This document shows, piece after piece, positions 11,844-13,181 of a stretch of DNA of 13,181 nucleotides; the stretch's first letter is position 1; each line of letters begins with the position of its first letter. The notes beneath the pieces were generated by a model. The model made no database searches. It was not told where the DNA came from and was given only the letters and a program-made list of their open reading frames with translations. The stretch covers positions 1-13,181 of the forward strand of contig CAZXTF010000020.1 in assembly GCA_964643605.1 (NCBI GenBank), in the 5' to 3' direction. This DNA comes from CAMTWJ01 sp964643605. GTDB taxonomy: Bacteria > Patescibacteriota > Saccharimonadia > Saccharimonadales > 2-12-FULL-41-12. Position numbers and translations under genes: made by a program.

Positions 11844-12336
11844 ATGAAATTTAACGAATTAACACTACAAAGTAAGAAGAATAAGACTCGAGTTGGTCGA
11901 GGTATCTCTGCTGGCAAAGGCAAAACAGCTGGCCGAGGCACCAAAGGCCAGGGCGCAAGAAAGAGTGGTGGTGTCCGGCCGGGGTTTGAAGGTNNNNNNN
12001 NNNTTTGAAGGTGGCCAGATGCCACTGTATATGCGAATTCCAAAACTCCGTGGTTTTACTTCGCACCGAAAGCCAACAGTAAATGTGTATACTGCCGATC
12101 TTGAAAAGCTTGGCAAAACCTCAGTTGATCCTACGGTGTTAGCAGAGGCTGGCTTGATTGAAAGTCCATATGTTAAGGTTAAGCTGATCAAAAATAGCGA
12201 TGTTACAAAGAAGTATACTGTTAAGCTGACTGGTGCCAGTGCGTCAGCTGTAACTGCGATTGAAGAAGCTGGTGGTAGTTTTGAGGCCATTGATCAGATC
12301 AAACGGCCTGCAAAGAAGCCAAAGACCGAAAAATAA
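11844..12336 (+). CDS. rplO: 50S ribosomal protein L15, interrupted by an assembly gap
   Basis: L15 is a late 50S assembly protein with an extended N-terminal tail. The first 50 codons read into RVGRGISAGKGKTAGRGTKG and end RPGFEG. Ten Ns follow (11994-12003), and then FEGGQMPLYMRIPKLRGFTS continues in a different frame to the stop. The 9 bases TTTGAAGGT occur on both sides of the Ns (11985-11993 and 12004-12012). Removing the Ns and one copy (19 bases) leaves 474 nt, an intact 157-residue frame reading RPGFEGGQMPLY, the family consensus at this place. The break is therefore a scaffolding error, not a frameshift mutation. The C-terminal part shows the usual VNVYTADLEKLGKTSVDP, VKLTGASASAVTAIEEAGGS and a Lys-rich tail longer than normal. 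Confidence 0.95.
11994..12003. other. Assembly gap (ten Ns) with duplicated 9-bp flank
   Basis: The ten Ns join two contig ends that share TTTGAAGGT. The reading frame and the L15 consensus both close if the ends are overlapped, so no sequence is likely to be missing. Confidence 0.9.
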
Positions 12337-12379
12337 GTTGTAAAATAGCCTCTTAGGGCTAGATTGATAGGTGTGCTCG

Positions 12380-12388
12380 TGCCATAAT
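12380..12388 (+). promoter_or_regulatory. Weak extended -10 candidate before secY
   Basis: TG-C-CATAAT (TG at 12380-12381, hexamer 12383-12388, 5/6) could start a secY mRNA near 12395. TTGATA at 12364-12369 lies only 13 nt upstream, too close for a normal -35. The same spacer holds a small TAGCC/GGCTA hairpin (12346-12361) and a perfect CCAATTGG palindrome (12398-12405). secY may simply be read through from rplO. Confidence 0.3.
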
Positions 12389-12419
12389 AGTGAGCAACCA
12401 ATTGGGGTAATAACAAAAC

Positions 12420-13181
12420 GTGAACTGGAAGATAATTCTAAAATCATTGTCGGACAAAGATATGCAAAAGCGTCTCTTTGCTGTAATTGGAATTATTATT
12501 GTATTTCGATTCATGGCGCATATCCCGATACCACTTAGCAACCCTCAGACTCTTCGCCAAGTTCTCGAAACATTATTTACTTCTGCCGACACACCCCAAT
12601 TTTTAAATTTTGTGAATGTTTTATCTGGTGGGGCACTGGCAAACTTCTCTATTATGCTGGTTGGTCTTGGGCCATACATTAACGCCAGTATTATTATGCA
12701 GCTACTGACTAAGGCTGTCCCAAAGCTCGAGACACTTAATAAAGAGGGCGAGTACGGTCGTAAAAAGATAAACCAAATGACTCGTATGCTTACGTTCCCG
12801 TTAGCTATTATTCAATCTGTTGGTGCACTGTACCTAGTAAAACAATCTGCCTCTCAAATCGCTGGCTTAGGCGACATTACCGCCAACAGCTCACCGATGC
12901 AGTGGATCTTAATGGTTGCCGCCTTAACCGGAGGCTCGATGATGCTCATGTGGCTCGGAGAGTTGATTACCGAACAAGGTATCGGTAACGGTATCTCGCT
13001 ACTAATTACAGTCGGTATTATAGCCAGCATGCCACAAACTGTTGCCGGGCTAATTAGTGCAATCTTCGCCGATAACAGTAATTGGGTTATTGCAGGGGTA
13101 AGCCTGCCAATTAGTAAAACAGCATTTCTATACTTCTTATTTATAACTGTGGCGGTTCTTGTAGTCACAGTCTTTGTTGTA
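12420..13181 (+). CDS. secY: Preprotein translocase subunit SecY, 3'-truncated by window edge
   Basis: SecY is the channel-forming subunit of the SecYEG translocon in the inner membrane. The first 254 codons are visible. The GTG at 12420 is chosen because an in-frame stop lies at 12411-12413 and the resulting N-terminus (VNWKIILKSLSDKDMQKRLF) matches the cytoplasmic amphipathic start of the family; ATG at 12462 would cut it off. Motifs are the first membrane segment VIGIIIVFRFMAHIPIP, the conserved block around VGLGPYINASIIMQLLTKAV, the cytoplasmic EGEYGRKKINQMTR, and LITEQGIGNGISLLITVGII. GGGG at 12404-12407 is a poor ribosome binding site, too distant. Its place after rplO is the standard spc operon order. 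Confidence 0.96.
   Translation, partial: MNWKIILKSLSDKDMQKRLFAVIGIIIVFRFMAHIPIPLSNPQTLRQVLETLFTSADTPQFLNFVNVLSGGALANFSIMLVGLGPYINASIIMQLLTKAVPKLETLNKEGEYGRKKINQMTRMLTFPLAIIQSVGALYLVKQSASQIAGLGDITANSSPMQWILMVAALTGGSMMLMWLGELITEQGIGNGISLLITVGIIASMPQTVAGLISAIFADNSNWVIAGVSLPISKTAFLYFLFITVAVLVVTVFVV

Noticed and set aside
11985..12012. Direct repeat TTTGAAGGT flanking the Ns as a real repeat or target-site duplication
   Set aside because: Collapsing it restores the L15 consensus and frame, so it is an assembly overlap, not a mobile-element footprint.
12346..12361. TAGCC/GGCTA hairpin between rplO and secY as a terminator
   Set aside because: The stem is only 5 bp and no U-tract follows, so read-through into secY is more likely.
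1..13181. CRISPR arrays, insertion sequences, tRNA or rRNA genes
   Set aside because: No regularly spaced repeats, transposase-like proteins, terminal inverted repeats or cloverleaf-like sequences were seen. The window is almost fully occupied by protein genes.

Overview
The window is a stretch of the bacterial str-S10-spc-alpha ribosomal protein region, all on the + strand. It runs from the 3' part of the EF-Tu gene (tuf), through rpsJ and the S10/spc gene series, into the 5' third of secY. It most likely comes from a Candidate Phyla Radiation (Patescibacteria) genome, and Saccharibacteria is my best guess. The main evidence is that rpsE is followed directly by rplO with no rpmD (L30), a loss described as general in that radiation. 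Supporting signs are short intergenic gaps and Lys/Glu-rich tails on several ribosomal proteins. TGA is a stop codon here (rplP ends in TGA), which argues against the recoded Gracilibacteria/Absconditabacteria. The phylum guess is inference. The run of ten Ns inside rplO shows that this is a scaffolded draft assembly.

Layout. Positions 1-904 are EF-Tu lacking about 90 N-terminal residues, followed by a strong intrinsic terminator. Positions 1000-1278 and 1327-1908 are a small membrane protein and a soluble protein, both unrecognised. Positions 1909-2416 are rpsJ with its own promoter-like sequence and a leader of about 95 nt, closed by a second strong terminator. Positions 2496-3284 and 3329-3595 are two more unrecognised genes, a soluble protein with a charged helical C-terminus and a three-segment membrane protein. 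Positions 3596-3759 hold a promoter and a leader that can fold into a hairpin plus pseudoknot. Positions 3760-12336 are an unbroken series of 19 ribosomal protein genes (L3, L4, L23, L2, S19, L22, S3, L16, L29, S17, L14, L24, L5, S14, S8, L6, L18, S5, L15). Their spacing runs from 4-nt overlaps to a 22-nt gap. Positions 12337-12419 are a short spacer with a weak promoter candidate, and secY starts at a GTG at 12420.

The ribosomal genes look co-transcribed and translationally coupled: many have TAATG or ATGA junctions with clear Shine-Dalgarno sequences. Three of the four inserted unknown genes instead have a TATAAT-like box exactly 7 nt before the start codon, which suggests leaderless mRNAs. 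The separation of rpsJ from rplC by a terminator, two unknown genes and a new promoter with a structured leader is the most unusual arrangement here. The gap in rplO is an assembly artefact: removing the Ns and one copy of a 9-bp duplicate restores an intact L15 frame.
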